Notes: generated by a model not told the origin, from the letters alone. DNA of 46,084 nt from Alphaproteobacteria bacterium (GCA_030041385.1 JASHNY010000066.1:1-46084); one strand, 5' to 3'; positions 1-8,600 are shown, counted from the first letter of the stretch. A program made the numbers and translations.

Positions 1-461
1 GTGCGCGACGCCAGGACCGAAGTGACGTTGATGATGCGTCCCGGCCGCTTGCGCTCGACCAGGTGGTGGGCGAAGGCGCGGGCGACGAGCCAGGCGCCCT
101 TCAGGTTGGTGTCGAGCACATGGTCCCAATCCGCCTCGGTATGCTCGAAGAACGGCTTGGAGACGACAACGCCGGCATTGTTGACGAGGATCGACACCGG
201 CCCGAGCCCGTCTTCGGCTGCGGCGACGGCGCCCGCAACGCTGGCGTTATCGGTGACGTCGCAGGCGACCACCCGGCATTTGCCGCCCGCGCGCTCGATC
301 CCGCCGACGACTTCGGCCAGCAAATCCGTGCGCCGCGCGGCGAGCGCGACCTTCGCCCCGGCCGCGGCCAACACCTCGGCGAAGTACCGGCCGATCCCGC
401 TCGACGCGCCGGTGACCAGGGCGACCTGCCCGGTGATGTCGAAGCTCGGCAGCGCGGTCAC
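1..461 (-). CDS. SDR-family oxidoreductase, 3' part cut by window edge
   Basis: N-terminal 153 residues of a classical short-chain dehydrogenase/reductase; the C-terminal part lies beyond position 1. The Rossmann motif TGASSGIG is at residues 17-24, a CDVTD acidic segment near 67-71 and NNAG at 94-97. The catalytic Tyr-x-x-x-Lys is outside the window, so activity cannot be judged. The start is taken as GTG at 461, with a weak GCGAGG about ten bases upstream and no ATG nearby. Such enzymes perform NAD(P)-linked alcohol/ketone or 3-hydroxyacyl conversions in the cytoplasm. Its position beside an acyl-CoA ligase and two acyl-CoA dehydrogenases suggests a 3-hydroxyacyl or related alcohol step, which is inference. 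Confidence 0.85.
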   Translation of the reverse strand, partial: MTALPSFDITGQVALVTGASSGIGRYFAEVLAAAGAKVALAARRTDLLAEVVGGIERAGGKCRVVACDVTDNASVAGAVAAAEDGLGPVSILVNNAGVVVSKPFFEHTEADWDHVLDTNLKGAWLVARAFAHHLVERKRPGRIINVTSVLASR

Positions 462-479
462 AGCCGAACCTCGCGCCGA

Positions 480-622
480 AAGGCTGAGCCTCGCCCCTCA
501 CCCTTCCCATCTTCGCGGGTCGAGCCCGCGGGCTTGCAGCTCATGGCGCGATGGGCCCCTTCCCTCTCCGGCAATGGGGAAGAGGGTGGCGAGTGGCGGC
601 CCCGCCGCAAGACGGGTGAGGG
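480..622. repeat. Interspersed palindromic repeat between SDR and ligase genes
   Basis: The gap holds inverted segments of the type CCCCTCACCCTTCCC ... GGGTGAGGGC, with an inner CCCTCTCC/GGGGAAGAGGG pair. This is the look of a dispersed, probably transcribed, palindromic repeat. No protein is supported here. Confidence 0.55.
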
Positions 623-624
623 CT

Positions 625-2253
625 TCACCGTTCCGCCTCCTTCGCCTGCTCGCGCAACGTGAATTTCTGAATCTTGCCGGTCGAGGTCTTCGGCAGCGGG
701 CCGAACACGACGTGCTTCGGCGCCTTGTAATGCGCCATGCGCTCGCGGCAGAAGGCGATGATCTCGTCGGCCTCGGCCGTGACCCCGTCCTTCAAGGTCA
801 CGAAGGCGCACGGCGTCTCGCCCCAGAATTCGTCGGGCCGGGCGACGACGGCCGCTTCCATGACCGCGGGATGCCGGTACAGCACCTCCTCGACCTCGAT
901 CGACGAGATGTTTTCGCCGCCGGAGATGATGATGTCCTTCGAGCGGTCCTTGACCTCCATGTACCGGTCCGGGTGCAGCACCGCGAGATCGCCGGTATGG
1001 AACCAGCCGTGGGCGAAGGCCGCCGCCGTCGCTGCCGGGTTTTTCAGATAGCCTTTCATCAAGGTGTTGCTGCGCACGACGACCTCGCCGATCGTCGCGC
1101 CGTCGGCCGGCACGTCCTCCATCGTTTCCGGGTCGACGACACGCTGGCGGTCGAGCATCACGTGCTGGACCCCCTGCCGCGCCATCTTTTCGACCCGGCC
1201 GGCGAGCGGCAACGCATCCCACTCCGCCTGCCAGGCGCACACGGTGGTCGGCCCGTAGCTTTCGGTCAGGCCGTAGAGATGGGTGACGCGAAACCCCATC
1301 CCCTCCATCGCCTCGATGACGGCCGAGGGCGGCGCCGCGCCGCCGGTCGAGACCTCGACGACATGGTCGAAGCGGCGCTTCACCGCATCGGGCGCGTGCA
1401 CCAGCATGTTCAGCACGATCGGCGCCCCAGCCATGTGGGTGACGCGATGCTCGGCGATGGCGGCGAAGATCGCCGCCGGATCGACCCGGCGCAGGCAGAC
1501 ATGGGTGCCGGCGACGGCGGAGAGCGCCCAGGTATAGGTCCACCCGTTGCAGTGAAACATCGGCAAAGTCCACAGGAACACCGAATGCCGGTCCATGCCG
1601 AAGGTGATCGCATTGCCGAGCGCGTTCAGGAACGCGCCGCGATGGTGATAGACGACGCCTTTCGGGTTGCCGGTCGTGCCCGAAGTGTAGTTGAGCGCGA
1701 TCGCCGCCCATTCGTCTTCGGGCGGCGACCACCCGGCCCGCGCGTCGCCCTCGGCCAGCAATTCCTCGTACTCGACCGCGCCCAGCGCCGTTTCGCCGGC
1801 CGGTCCCGCGATCTCGACGACCGGCAAGTCGTGGCCGAACTGCTTCAGCGCCTCCTTGACGACGGGGGCGAACTCGTGGTCGGCGATCAGCAATTTGGCC
1901 TCGCCGTGACCGAGGATGAAGGCGATCGTCGCGGCGTCGAGGCGATAGTTCAGCGCGTTCAGGACTGCTCCCGCCATCGGCACCCCGTAATGCGCCTCGA
2001 GCAGGGCCGGCACGTTAGGCGCCATCACCGCCACCGTATCCCCGTTGCCGATGCCGCGCTGGCGCAGCGCATCGGCGAGCCGGAGGCAGCGCTGGCACAT
2101 CTCATGATAGGTGAAGCGCCGCGCCCCATCGACAACCGCGATCTTGTCGGGATAGACCGCGGCGGCACGTATCAGAAAATTGAGCGGCGTCAGTGCCGCG
2201 AAATTCGCCGCATTGCGGCCGAGATGCGCCGCCTCGTAGGGATGATCGCTCAT
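625..2253 (-). CDS. Acyl-CoA synthetase (AMP-binding, ANL superfamily)
   Basis: A 542-residue adenylate-forming ligase that activates a carboxylic acid to its CoA thioester through an acyl-AMP. The phosphate-binding motif YTSGTTGNPKG is at about residues 189-199, followed by HHRGAFLNALGN. LYGLTES marks the adenine-binding A5 region, GWFHTGDLA and DRSKDIIISGGENIS the hinge region, and KTSTGKIQKF carries the C-terminal catalytic lysine. The overall look is of the short/medium-chain and methylmercaptopropionate (DmdB-like) branch; the substrate is not known. The start at 2253 is chosen because GGGAGGA lies 7 bases upstream; a longer open frame upstream has no comparable site. It runs toward the SDR gene and away from the epimerase gene. 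Confidence 0.93.
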   Translation of the reverse strand: MSDHPYEAAHLGRNAANFAALTPLNFLIRAAAVYPDKIAVVDGARRFTYHEMCQRCLRLADALRQRGIGNGDTVAVMAPNVPALLEAHYGVPMAGAVLNALNYRLDAATIAFILGHGEAKLLIADHEFAPVVKEALKQFGHDLPVVEIAGPAGETALGAVEYEELLAEGDARAGWSPPEDEWAAIALNYTSGTTGNPKGVVYHHRGAFLNALGNAITFGMDRHSVFLWTLPMFHCNGWTYTWALSAVAGTHVCLRRVDPAAIFAAIAEHRVTHMAGAPIVLNMLVHAPDAVKRRFDHVVEVSTGGAAPPSAVIEAMEGMGFRVTHLYGLTESYGPTTVCAWQAEWDALPLAGRVEKMARQGVQHVMLDRQRVVDPETMEDVPADGATIGEVVVRSNTLMKGYLKNPAATAAAFAHGWFHTGDLAVLHPDRYMEVKDRSKDIIISGGENISSIEVEEVLYRHPAVMEAAVVARPDEFWGETPCAFVTLKDGVTAEADEIIAFCRERMAHYKAPKHVVFGPLPKTSTGKIQKFTLREQAKEAER

Positions 2254-2355
2254 GCCGCCATCCTCCCGACAGCAACGCTCAGGGTCAAGCCCGCGGCAAC
2301 GGTTGGCGTGCGGCTCTGTTGCGCGGGTACGGACCGCGAATTCATGAGGTCTCGC

Positions 2356-3285
2356 ATGAGGATATTCGTCACCGGCGGCACCGGGGTCATCGGCCGGCGC
2401 CTCCTTCCGGCACTGGTCGAGCGCGGGCATTCCGTCGCGGCGCTGGCGCGCTCGCCGGACGGCCAGGATCGGCTGGCGCGGCTCGGTGCCGAGCCGATGC
2501 GTTCGACCCTGTTCGACGAGAACACGCTGAAGCCGGCCCTCGCCGGCTGCGAGGTCGTCATCAACCTGGCGACCCATATGCCGCCGTCAAGCGCCGGCGC
2601 CCTGCTGCCCGGCGCCTGGGCCGAGAACGACCGAATCCGCAAGACCGGCAGCGCCACGATCGCGCGGGCCGCGACCGATGCCGGGGTGCGGGTTTTCGTG
2701 CAGGAGAGCTTTGCCCCCGTCTATCCCGATTGCGGCGCGGCATGGATCGACGAGACCGTGCCGATCGCGCCGGCACGATACAATCGCACGGTCGCCGATG
2801 CCGAGCGGGCGGCGCTCGCCTTCACCGAACGCGGCGGGCGCGGGATCGTGCTGCGGTTCGGAATGTTTTACGGCCCCGACGCGCTGCAGGTTTCCGACCT
2901 GGTCCGCTTCATCCGCAAGGGCTGGGTGCCGCTGCCCGGGCGGCCGGAAGCCTACACCTCGGCAATTTCGCATGATGATGCGGCAGAAGCCGTGATCGCG
3001 GCACTCGGCGCCGATCCGGGCATCTACAACGTCGTCGATGACGAGCCGGTGCGGCGCCGGGAATTCTACGACCTGCTTGCCGGCGCCCTCGGCGTCGCGC
3101 CGCCGAAAATCCCGCCGGCGTGGCTGGCGCCGCTGATGGGGTCGCTCGGCCCGCTGCTTGGCCGCTCGCAACGCATCTCCAATCGCAAATTGCGCGACGC
3201 GACCGGGTGGGCGCCGCGTTACCCCAGCGTCCGCGAGGGTTGGCCGGCAACATTGCACGAAATGGGCGAACCCGCGCACGCCTAG
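2356..3285 (+). CDS. NAD-dependent epimerase/dehydratase-like protein (atypical extended SDR)
   Basis: A 309-residue Rossmann protein with the nucleotide-binding motif GGTGVIG at residues 7-13 and the extended-SDR features VVINLA near 67-72 and VLRFGMFYGP further on. The usual YxxxK pair is not evident: the tyrosine in the expected place (Y142, in RYNRTV) is followed by valine, not lysine, at +4. It may be a divergent reductase or a non-catalytic NAD(P)-binding protein. The start at 2356 is preferred over ATG 2344 because GAGGT lies 5 bases upstream and MRIFVTGGTG is the natural beginning of this fold. Its stop overlaps that of the convergent GNAT gene by four bases. Confidence 0.85.
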   Translation: MRIFVTGGTGVIGRRLLPALVERGHSVAALARSPDGQDRLARLGAEPMRSTLFDENTLKPALAGCEVVINLATHMPPSSAGALLPGAWAENDRIRKTGSATIARAATDAGVRVFVQESFAPVYPDCGAAWIDETVPIAPARYNRTVADAERAALAFTERGGRGIVLRFGMFYGPDALQVSDLVRFIRKGWVPLPGRPEAYTSAISHDDAAEAVIAALGADPGIYNVVDDEPVRRREFYDLLAGALGVAPPKIPPAWLAPLMGSLGPLLGRSQRISNRKLRDATGWAPRYPSVREGWPATLHEMGEPAHA

Positions 3286-3842
3286 TGTGGCGGGCGGGTT
3301 TCGGTTTCGAGATCGATCCGGAAGGACAATTTCGTCTCGCCGGTCGCCGCCGGATAGCGGTGTTCGAATATTCCGCCATTGGCCAGGATGACGCGGCGCG
3401 ACGCCTCGTTGTCGTCGTCGCAGGTAATCGTAAGCCGCCGCAACCCGACCGCGCGCGCCACCGGCAGGATCAGAGCCAGCGCACGCGTCGCATAGCCGCG
3501 CCGGCGCTTCCACGGCACCACGGCATAGCCGACATGGCCGTTGCAATGCGGCGGCAGCGCATCGGTTCCAGGCTGCCAGCGCAGGTTGATGACGCCGCAG
3601 AACTCGCCGTCGTCGAGCCAGAACACCCGCGACGGCAGGCGCGGCACGACGAGCCCCGTACCGGTCGTGATCGTGCCGTCCTGCCGGGTCAATTCGTGCA
3701 GCAACTGGGCCGGGTCGCGGCGATAGAGCGCGAGCTGCTCGCCCGAAACGTCGCGCTCGTTGCTGGGTGACCAGCCGGTTTCTAGCGCGGCTGCGTATTC
3801 CGGCAGCCGGTCGAGAGTGGGCGAAGCCAGCCGCAGGGTCAT
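3282..3842 (-). CDS. GNAT family N-acetyltransferase
   Basis: A 186-residue GNAT protein that would transfer an acetyl group from acetyl-CoA to an amine. The acetyl-CoA pyrophosphate loop is visible as RRRGYA at residues 113-118, after the beta-strand HVGYAVVP. The closing segment ITCDDDNEASRRVILANGG is typical of motif B. The acceptor substrate is unknown. Its ATG overlaps the TGA of the upstream acyl-CoA dehydrogenase gene by four bases, so it is probably translationally coupled to it. Confidence 0.88.
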   Translation of the reverse strand: MTLRLASPTLDRLPEYAAALETGWSPSNERDVSGEQLALYRRDPAQLLHELTRQDGTITTGTGLVVPRLPSRVFWLDDGEFCGVINLRWQPGTDALPPHCNGHVGYAVVPWKRRRGYATRALALILPVARAVGLRRLTITCDDDNEASRRVILANGGIFEHRYPAATGETKLSFRIDLETETRPPH

Positions 3843-4978
3843 GCCCCCATCAGCCGGGCAACGCGCTCGCGGTGCCAGGTGGCGTCGCCGAACGCAACCT
3901 CGCAGGCCTTGGCGCGCTTCAGGTAGAGCTGCAGATCGTGCTCCCAGGTCATGCCGATGCCGCCATGCAACTGGATGCCCGCGGCGGCGACCTTGCGGCT
4001 GGCGTCCGAAGCATAGGCCTTGGCCATCGACACGGCGAGCGGCGCGTCGGCCTCGCCCTCATCGACGGCCCAGGCGGCGTAGTAAGTCAGCGACTTGGCG
4101 TTCTCGATCTCGACCAGCATGTCGGCACATTTGTGCTTGACCCCCTGGTAGCTGCCGATCGGCTTGCCGAAGGTCGTGCGCAACTTTGCGTACTCGACGG
4201 TCATGTCCAGCACGCGCTGGGCGCCGCCGCACATCTCGGCCGACAGCGCCACCGCGGCGCGGTCGATGACGCGCCCCAGCGCCGACCAGCCATTGTGCAA
4301 CTCGCCGAGCAATGCCGTTTCCGGCACCGCAACGTTGTCGAGCCGCACTTCGCACAATTTGCGGGTCGCATCGACCGAGGGCAGTACGGTGATGGACAGG
4401 CCCGGCACGCCGCGCGGCACCAGGAACAGGCTGACCCCGTCTTCCATCGTGCTCCCGTCGCGGGTTCGGGCGGCGACGACCAGCACATCGGCGAGGTGCG
4501 CGTCCGGCACGAACATCTTGGTCCCGGACAGGACGAACCCGCCCGGTGCCGCCCGCGCGGTCATGGTGATCCCGGCGGCGTCCCAGCGCGCGTTGGGCTC
4601 GGTCAGCGCCAATGTCGCCTTCAGCGAGCCGTCGGCGATCCGCGGCAGGTATTCGCGGCGCTGCGCCGGCGACCCGGAAGCGGCGATCGCGCCGCCGCCG
4701 AGCAACACCGTCGCAAAAAACGGCCCCGGCATCACCGCCCGGCCCATCTCTTCGAGCAGCACGACGAGGTCGAGGAGGCCGAGCCCGCTGCCCCCATCCT
4801 CCTCGGCAAAATTGATGCCGAGCCAGCCTTGCTCGGCAAGCTGGGCCCAGAATTCGGGTGTGCACGCCGCCTCGGTTTCCATCTGCCGGCGCACGAACGT
4901 GGTCGGGCACTCATCGTCGAGAAATTTGCACGCCGCCGCGCGCAGCATTTCCTGCTCTTCGCTGAAACCGATATCCAT
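3839..4978 (-). CDS. Acyl-CoA dehydrogenase family protein (shorter paralog)
   Basis: A 379-residue FAD-dependent acyl-CoA dehydrogenase that would introduce the alpha-beta double bond in an acyl-CoA. It begins with the all-helical N-terminal domain (MDIGFSEEQEMLR), has LALTEPNARWD in the FAD/substrate-binding middle domain and ends with QLHGGIGMTWEHD. The C-terminal glutamate in TWEHD is near where a catalytic base can sit. It lies 57 bases downstream of a second, different acyl-CoA dehydrogenase. Such pairs are common in steroid, terpenoid and aromatic-side-chain catabolism, where some form heteromers; whether these two do is inference. Confidence 0.92.
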   Translation of the reverse strand: MDIGFSEEQEMLRAAACKFLDDECPTTFVRRQMETEAACTPEFWAQLAEQGWLGINFAEEDGGSGLGLLDLVVLLEEMGRAVMPGPFFATVLLGGGAIAASGSPAQRREYLPRIADGSLKATLALTEPNARWDAAGITMTARAAPGGFVLSGTKMFVPDAHLADVLVVAARTRDGSTMEDGVSLFLVPRGVPGLSITVLPSVDATRKLCEVRLDNVAVPETALLGELHNGWSALGRVIDRAAVALSAEMCGGAQRVLDMTVEYAKLRTTFGKPIGSYQGVKHKCADMLVEIENAKSLTYYAAWAVDEGEADAPLAVSMAKAYASDASRKVAAAGIQLHGGIGMTWEHDLQLYLKRAKACEVAFGDATWHRERVARLMGA

Positions 4979-4993
4979 TCTGTCCTCCGGACC

Positions 4994-5029
4994 GCGGGCG
5001 CCTCGCCCGCGTGCGGCCGGGACGGCCGC
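4994..5029. repeat. Twin perfect hairpins between acyl-CoA dehydrogenase genes
   Basis: Two 7-bp stem-loops stand side by side: GCGGGCG/CGCCCGC (4994-5000 and 5004-5010) and GCGGCCG/CGGCCGC (5013-5019 and 5023-5029), each with a three-base loop. They have no T-run and look like a dispersed REP-type element. They could act as an RNA stabiliser or attenuator between the two genes. Confidence 0.6.
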
Positions 5030-5035
5030 GCTCCC

Positions 5036-6226
5036 CTACCCCTTCGGCAAACCCAGCACCCGCTCGCCGATGATGTTGCGCTGGATTTCGCTGGTGCCGC
5101 CGGCGATCGTGTATTGCCGGGCGCCGGTCACGCGGTTGAGCCAGCGCGGCGCGTCGGGCACCGCCTCGGTCGGGGTGTCGAGCGTCGCGTAGGGGCCGAG
5201 CAGGGTGCTAGAGAAATCGGCGATCCGCCCGGCCAATTCCGAGCCGAACAGTTTGAGGATCGAGCCTTCCGGCCCCGGCGGCTCGCCGCGCAGGCGCCGC
5301 GTCAACCCGCGCAATCGCGTCATCTGCAGCGCCTTGGTCTCGATCGCAAGCTGGGCCAATTGCTGGCGGATATGGCTTTGCGCCCAGGCCGGCTCCTGCC
5401 GGTTGGGGAACTGCTTGGCCAATTCGACGAGCCGGGCGATCTGCGCCGCGTGGTCGCGGCCGCCGGCGCCGCCGCGCTCGAACATCAGCGTCGTCGTGGT
5501 GACCTTCCAGCCCTCGTTCAACTTGCCGACCAGGTTCTCCTTCGGCACCACGACATCCTCGAAGAACACCTCGTTGAAATGCCGGTGGCCGTTGAGCAGC
5601 ACGAGCGGGCGGACGGTGACGCCCGGCGTCTTCATGTCGACAAGCAGGTACGAGATGCCGTGATGCTTCGGCGCGTCGGGATCGGTGCGGACCAACAGAA
5701 AGCACCAATCGGCGAAATGCGCACCGGAGGTCCACACCTTCTGGCCGTTGACGACGAAATGATCGCCGCGATCGACCGCGCGGGTCCTGAGGCTGGCGAG
5801 GTCGGAGCCGGCGCCGGGCTCGGAATAGCCCTGGCACCAGATCTCGTCGGCGCTGAGGATTTTCGGCAGGTAGCGCTTCTTCTGCGCCTCGGTGCCCCAG
5901 TGAATGAGCGTCGGGCCGAGCAGGTTGAGCCCGCTCTGGCACGGCAGGATCGGCGCGCGGGCGCGAAAATACTCTTCGTCCCAGATTACCTGCTGCATGA
6001 AATTGGCGCCGCGGCCGCCGTATTCCTTGGGCCAGGAAATGCCGACCCAGCCGGCCGCATGCATCTTCTTCTGCCAGGCGATCCGCCTTTCGAGAATTTC
6101 GCGGTCGGGCGCGATGCGCTGGTCCTGGGCGTCCTCGACCTTGAGGTCGTCGTCGAGATTGGTGTCGAGCCAGGCGCGAAACTCGTGCCGAAACGCCGCA
6201 TGCTCAGGAGAATCGGAAAAATCCAT
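5036..6226 (-). CDS. Acyl-CoA dehydrogenase family protein (longer paralog)
   Basis: A 396-residue flavoprotein of the acyl-CoA dehydrogenase family. CQGYSEPGAGSDLASLRTRA is the conserved FAD/acyl-binding segment of the middle domain. KVWTSGAHFADWCFLLVRT follows, and the C-terminus carries YTIAGGTSEIQRNIIGERVLGLP, the standard flavin-binding end. It is upstream of the shorter paralog in the same direction and downstream of the glutathione transferase gene. The two dehydrogenases are clearly different proteins, not a recent duplication. Confidence 0.94.
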   Translation of the reverse strand: MDFSDSPEHAAFRHEFRAWLDTNLDDDLKVEDAQDQRIAPDREILERRIAWQKKMHAAGWVGISWPKEYGGRGANFMQQVIWDEEYFRARAPILPCQSGLNLLGPTLIHWGTEAQKKRYLPKILSADEIWCQGYSEPGAGSDLASLRTRAVDRGDHFVVNGQKVWTSGAHFADWCFLLVRTDPDAPKHHGISYLLVDMKTPGVTVRPLVLLNGHRHFNEVFFEDVVVPKENLVGKLNEGWKVTTTTLMFERGGAGGRDHAAQIARLVELAKQFPNRQEPAWAQSHIRQQLAQLAIETKALQMTRLRGLTRRLRGEPPGPEGSILKLFGSELAGRIADFSSTLLGPYATLDTPTEAVPDAPRWLNRVTGARQYTIAGGTSEIQRNIIGERVLGLPKG

Positions 6227-6262
6227 GCTGCCCTCTCTGGCCGACGGGTCGGCGGAACGGGA

Positions 6263-6919
6263 TCAGAATTCGGCGTCGAGTTCGGGCACTTCCTCGGGCT
6301 CGCGCCTGGCTGCCTCGATCCATTCGACCATTGTCGGCAAGGTCATGATGCGCTCGCAATAGGCCTCGGCCTCCGCGTCGAGCTTGACGCAATAGGTGCG
6401 AAACCGCGTGCAGACCGGGGCATACATCGCATCCGCCATCGACAGGCGGTCGCCGAACAGGTACGGCCCCTTCCAGCGTGCGAAGCATTCATGCCAGATC
6501 GTCAGAATCCGGTCGATATCGGCCTGCGCCGCCGACCATACGACAAAGCCCGGCCGCGTGCGCCGCAAATTGACCGGCAGGGCCGAGCGGAGTGCGGTAA
6601 ACCCGGAATGCATCTCGCCGCAGATCGACCGGCAGCGCGCCCGCGCCTCCGGGTCGCTGGGCAGCAGGCCGGCATCCGGGTAGAGCTCGTTCAGGTATTC
6701 GCCGATCGCCAGCGTATCCCAGACCGACACGCCGTTGTGAATCAGCGTCGGCACCAGGATCGACGAGGATTTCAGCAGCAGTTCCGCCTGCACCGCCGGG
6801 TCGTCGAACGGGGCGATCTGCTCGTCGAAATCGAGCCCGGCCCACTTCGCCAACAGCCAGCCGCGCAGCGACCACGACGAGTAGTTCTTGCTGCTGATGA
6901 TCAATATGGCTTTGGCCAT
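6263..6919 (-). CDS. Glutathione S-transferase family protein
   Basis: A 218-residue cytosolic GST. The thioredoxin-like N-terminal domain contains NYSSWSLRGWL near residues 12-22, including the serine region that binds the glutathione thiol, and VPTLIHNG with the cis-proline near residue 60. The all-helical C-terminal domain has the N-capping motif LSMADAMYAP. It could conjugate or isomerise an electrophilic intermediate. The start at 6919 follows AAAGGTG by seven bases; longer upstream starts run into the phaZ promoter gap. It leads the minus-strand run GST, two dehydrogenases, GNAT, divergent from phaZ. Confidence 0.9.
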   Translation of the reverse strand: MAKAILIISSKNYSSWSLRGWLLAKWAGLDFDEQIAPFDDPAVQAELLLKSSSILVPTLIHNGVSVWDTLAIGEYLNELYPDAGLLPSDPEARARCRSICGEMHSGFTALRSALPVNLRRTRPGFVVWSAAQADIDRILTIWHECFARWKGPYLFGDRLSMADAMYAPVCTRFRTYCVKLDAEAEAYCERIMTLPTMVEWIEAARREPEEVPELDAEF

Positions 6920-7007
6920 GGCCGCACCTTTGGGGGAGTGGCGCCGCACGGGCAATTTATCAGGATCGGGCGCCGCGGAGAAACCGCGTCCGCGGCGGCA
7001 GCGCCGC

Positions 7008-7030
7008 TGCAACAGAACTGCAATGGTGCA
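7008..7030. promoter_or_regulatory. Triple TGCA cluster in GST-phaZ divergent gap (candidate PHA regulator site)
   Basis: The 227-bp gap between the divergent GST and phaZ genes contains TGCA at 7008, 7019 and 7027, set in CTGCAACAGAACTGCAATGG. PhaR-type regulators of polyhydroxyalkanoate genes in alphaproteobacteria bind CTGC/TGCA-rich inverted sites, so this is a plausible operator. The sites do not form an exact CTGC-N3/4-GCAG palindrome, so the call is weak. No clear -35/-10 pair was found in the gap. Confidence 0.3.
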
Positions 7031-7146
7031 TAGCACAATAATCTCGCACCGCAGCGCGCGCGATACTATGTTGACTGCGAGGGTTCTGTCGACCTGCGGT
7101 TTCCTGCACCCCCTGTCGACAGCACAACGGGAGCGGGAAGCACGCG

Positions 7147-8370
7147 TTGCTGTACCAGTTCTATCAAGCCTACACCGATGCCCTGACCCCGTGGCGCGAC
7201 CTGGCGATGGGCTTTGCCGACAACCTCCAGCAGCCATGGCCCGGCTTGCCGCAGAGCCGGTACCGGCGCGGCATCGCCGCGGCCTGCAAATTGTTTGCCG
7301 AGGGGCGGCTGCACCACACGCGGCCGGATTTCGGCATCGACAGCATCGTGACCGGCAACCGCGCCGTCGCGGTGCGCGAGGAAAAGGTGCGGGTGTCGCC
7401 GTTCGCCACGCTGCTGCACTTCGCCAAGGCGGAGCCGTCGCCGCAGCCGCGCGTGTTGCTGGTGGCGCCGATGTCGGGGCATTTCGCGACGCTGCTGCGC
7501 CACACGGTGCGCACGATGCTGCCCGAGCACGACATCTACCTGACCGATTGGCACAACGCGCGCGACGTGCCGCTCTCGGCCGGCGATTTCGATTTCGACG
7601 ACTATATCGACTACGTCATCGAATATCTCGAAGTCCTCGGTCCCGGCGCGCACGTCGTCGCGGTGTGCCAGCCGGCGGTCGCCGTGCTGGCCGCCGTCGC
7701 GCTGATGGCGGCCGAGGAGCACCCGTGCGTGCCGCGCAGCATGACGTTGATGGCCGGGCCGATCGACACGCGGATCAACCCGACCAGCGTCGACGATCTG
7801 GCGATGCAGCATCCGATCGAGTGGTTCGAGGCCAATCTGATCGACTGCGTCCCGCCCTGCCACAGCGGGGCGTTCCGCCGCGTCTATCCGGGCTTTCTGC
7901 AGATCGCCGCGTTCATGATGATGAACCTCAAGCGGCACGCGCGGGCCTTCGCGCGGCAGTACGAGCACCTGGTCGAAGGCGACGAGGCCGGCATCGCGGC
8001 GCACCGGGCGTTCTATGACGAATATTTCACGGTCATGGATTTGCCGGCGCCGTTCTACCTGCAGACGGTCGAGCGGATTTTCCAGAAGCACGAATTGGCC
8101 CGCGGCAAGCTGGTTTCCCGCGGCCGCCCGGTCGAGCCGGCAGCGATCCGGCACACGGCGCTGCTGACCGTCGAAGGCGAAAACGACGACATCTGCGCGG
8201 TCGGGCAGACCCTGGCCGCGCAGGAGCTGTGCACCGGGTTGCCTGCCTCGCGCAAATTCCAGCATCTGCAGACGGGGGTCGGGCATTACGGCGTGTTCAG
8301 CGGGCGGCGCTGGGCGGCCGAGATCTACCCGCGCCTGCGCGAACTGATCTGGTCGCACAACCAGCCCTGA
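7147..8370 (+). CDS. phaZ: Intracellular polyhydroxyalkanoate depolymerase
   Basis: A 407-residue intracellular PHA depolymerase of the alpha/beta-hydrolase type, which mobilises stored poly-3-hydroxybutyrate from granules. It has no signal peptide. The family uses a cysteine nucleophile in a lipase-box-like VCQP motif; here that is C174 in VAVCQPAV. The acid/base partners are likely D347/D348 in VEGENDD and H380 in GVGHYGVFSG. Length and the opening MLYQFYQAY fit the PhaZ1 family. The start is TTG at 7147, with GGGAAG six bases upstream; no ATG or GTG fits. It is divergent from the GST gene, and no PHA synthase gene is in the window. Confidence 0.95.
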   Translation: MLYQFYQAYTDALTPWRDLAMGFADNLQQPWPGLPQSRYRRGIAAACKLFAEGRLHHTRPDFGIDSIVTGNRAVAVREEKVRVSPFATLLHFAKAEPSPQPRVLLVAPMSGHFATLLRHTVRTMLPEHDIYLTDWHNARDVPLSAGDFDFDDYIDYVIEYLEVLGPGAHVVAVCQPAVAVLAAVALMAAEEHPCVPRSMTLMAGPIDTRINPTSVDDLAMQHPIEWFEANLIDCVPPCHSGAFRRVYPGFLQIAAFMMMNLKRHARAFARQYEHLVEGDEAGIAAHRAFYDEYFTVMDLPAPFYLQTVERIFQKHELARGKLVSRGRPVEPAAIRHTALLTVEGENDDICAVGQTLAAQELCTGLPASRKFQHLQTGVGHYGVFSGRRWAAEIYPRLRELIWSHNQP

Positions 8371-8413
8371 CCGGCGTGCGGCCGAGCAGTGTTCCATTTT
8401 GAAAATTCGAGCG

Positions 8414-8600
8414 CAGACCGCTGATGGGGCGTCATTCCGGGGCGCGGCGAAGCCGTGAGCCCGGCAATCGATCGACACCGGCTTTTCCGGTCGTGCGGCA
8501 GGGCTGAGCCTTCTCTGTTCGCCGATCGTGTTCATGGCTTCCGGGCCCCTCCCCGGCTGTTGCCGTGGGCATCCCGGAACGACCGGACATTTGAAGCTGA
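8414..8600. repeat. Interspersed repeat, copy split by 92 bp
   Basis: The 318-bp gap between phaZ and the next gene holds no supported CDS. It carries a repeat whose two halves, 8414-8465 and 8558-8600, match the continuous 94-bp copy at 24969-25062. The extra 92 bp (8466-8557) is flanked by the direct repeat CCCGGC. It includes a small hairpin, ACCGG-CTTTT-CCGGT. Either this copy took an insert or the other lost it by recombination between the short repeats. Confidence 0.75.

Noticed and set aside
1-2355. A very long open frame on the plus strand opposite the SDR and acyl-CoA ligase genes
   Set aside because: It is antisense to two clear protein families and has an arginine/alanine-rich composition typical of shadow frames in high-GC DNA. 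Only the epimerase part from 2356 has family motifs.
3767-7033. An open frame of over 1000 codons on the plus strand opposite the dehydrogenases and GST
   Set aside because: It is the mirror of codon bias in the real minus-strand genes. No family motif or ribosome-binding site supports it.
8466-8557. The 92-bp insert as an insertion sequence
   Set aside because: It is far too short for a transposase gene and has no clear terminal inverted repeats. It is kept only as a repeat observation.
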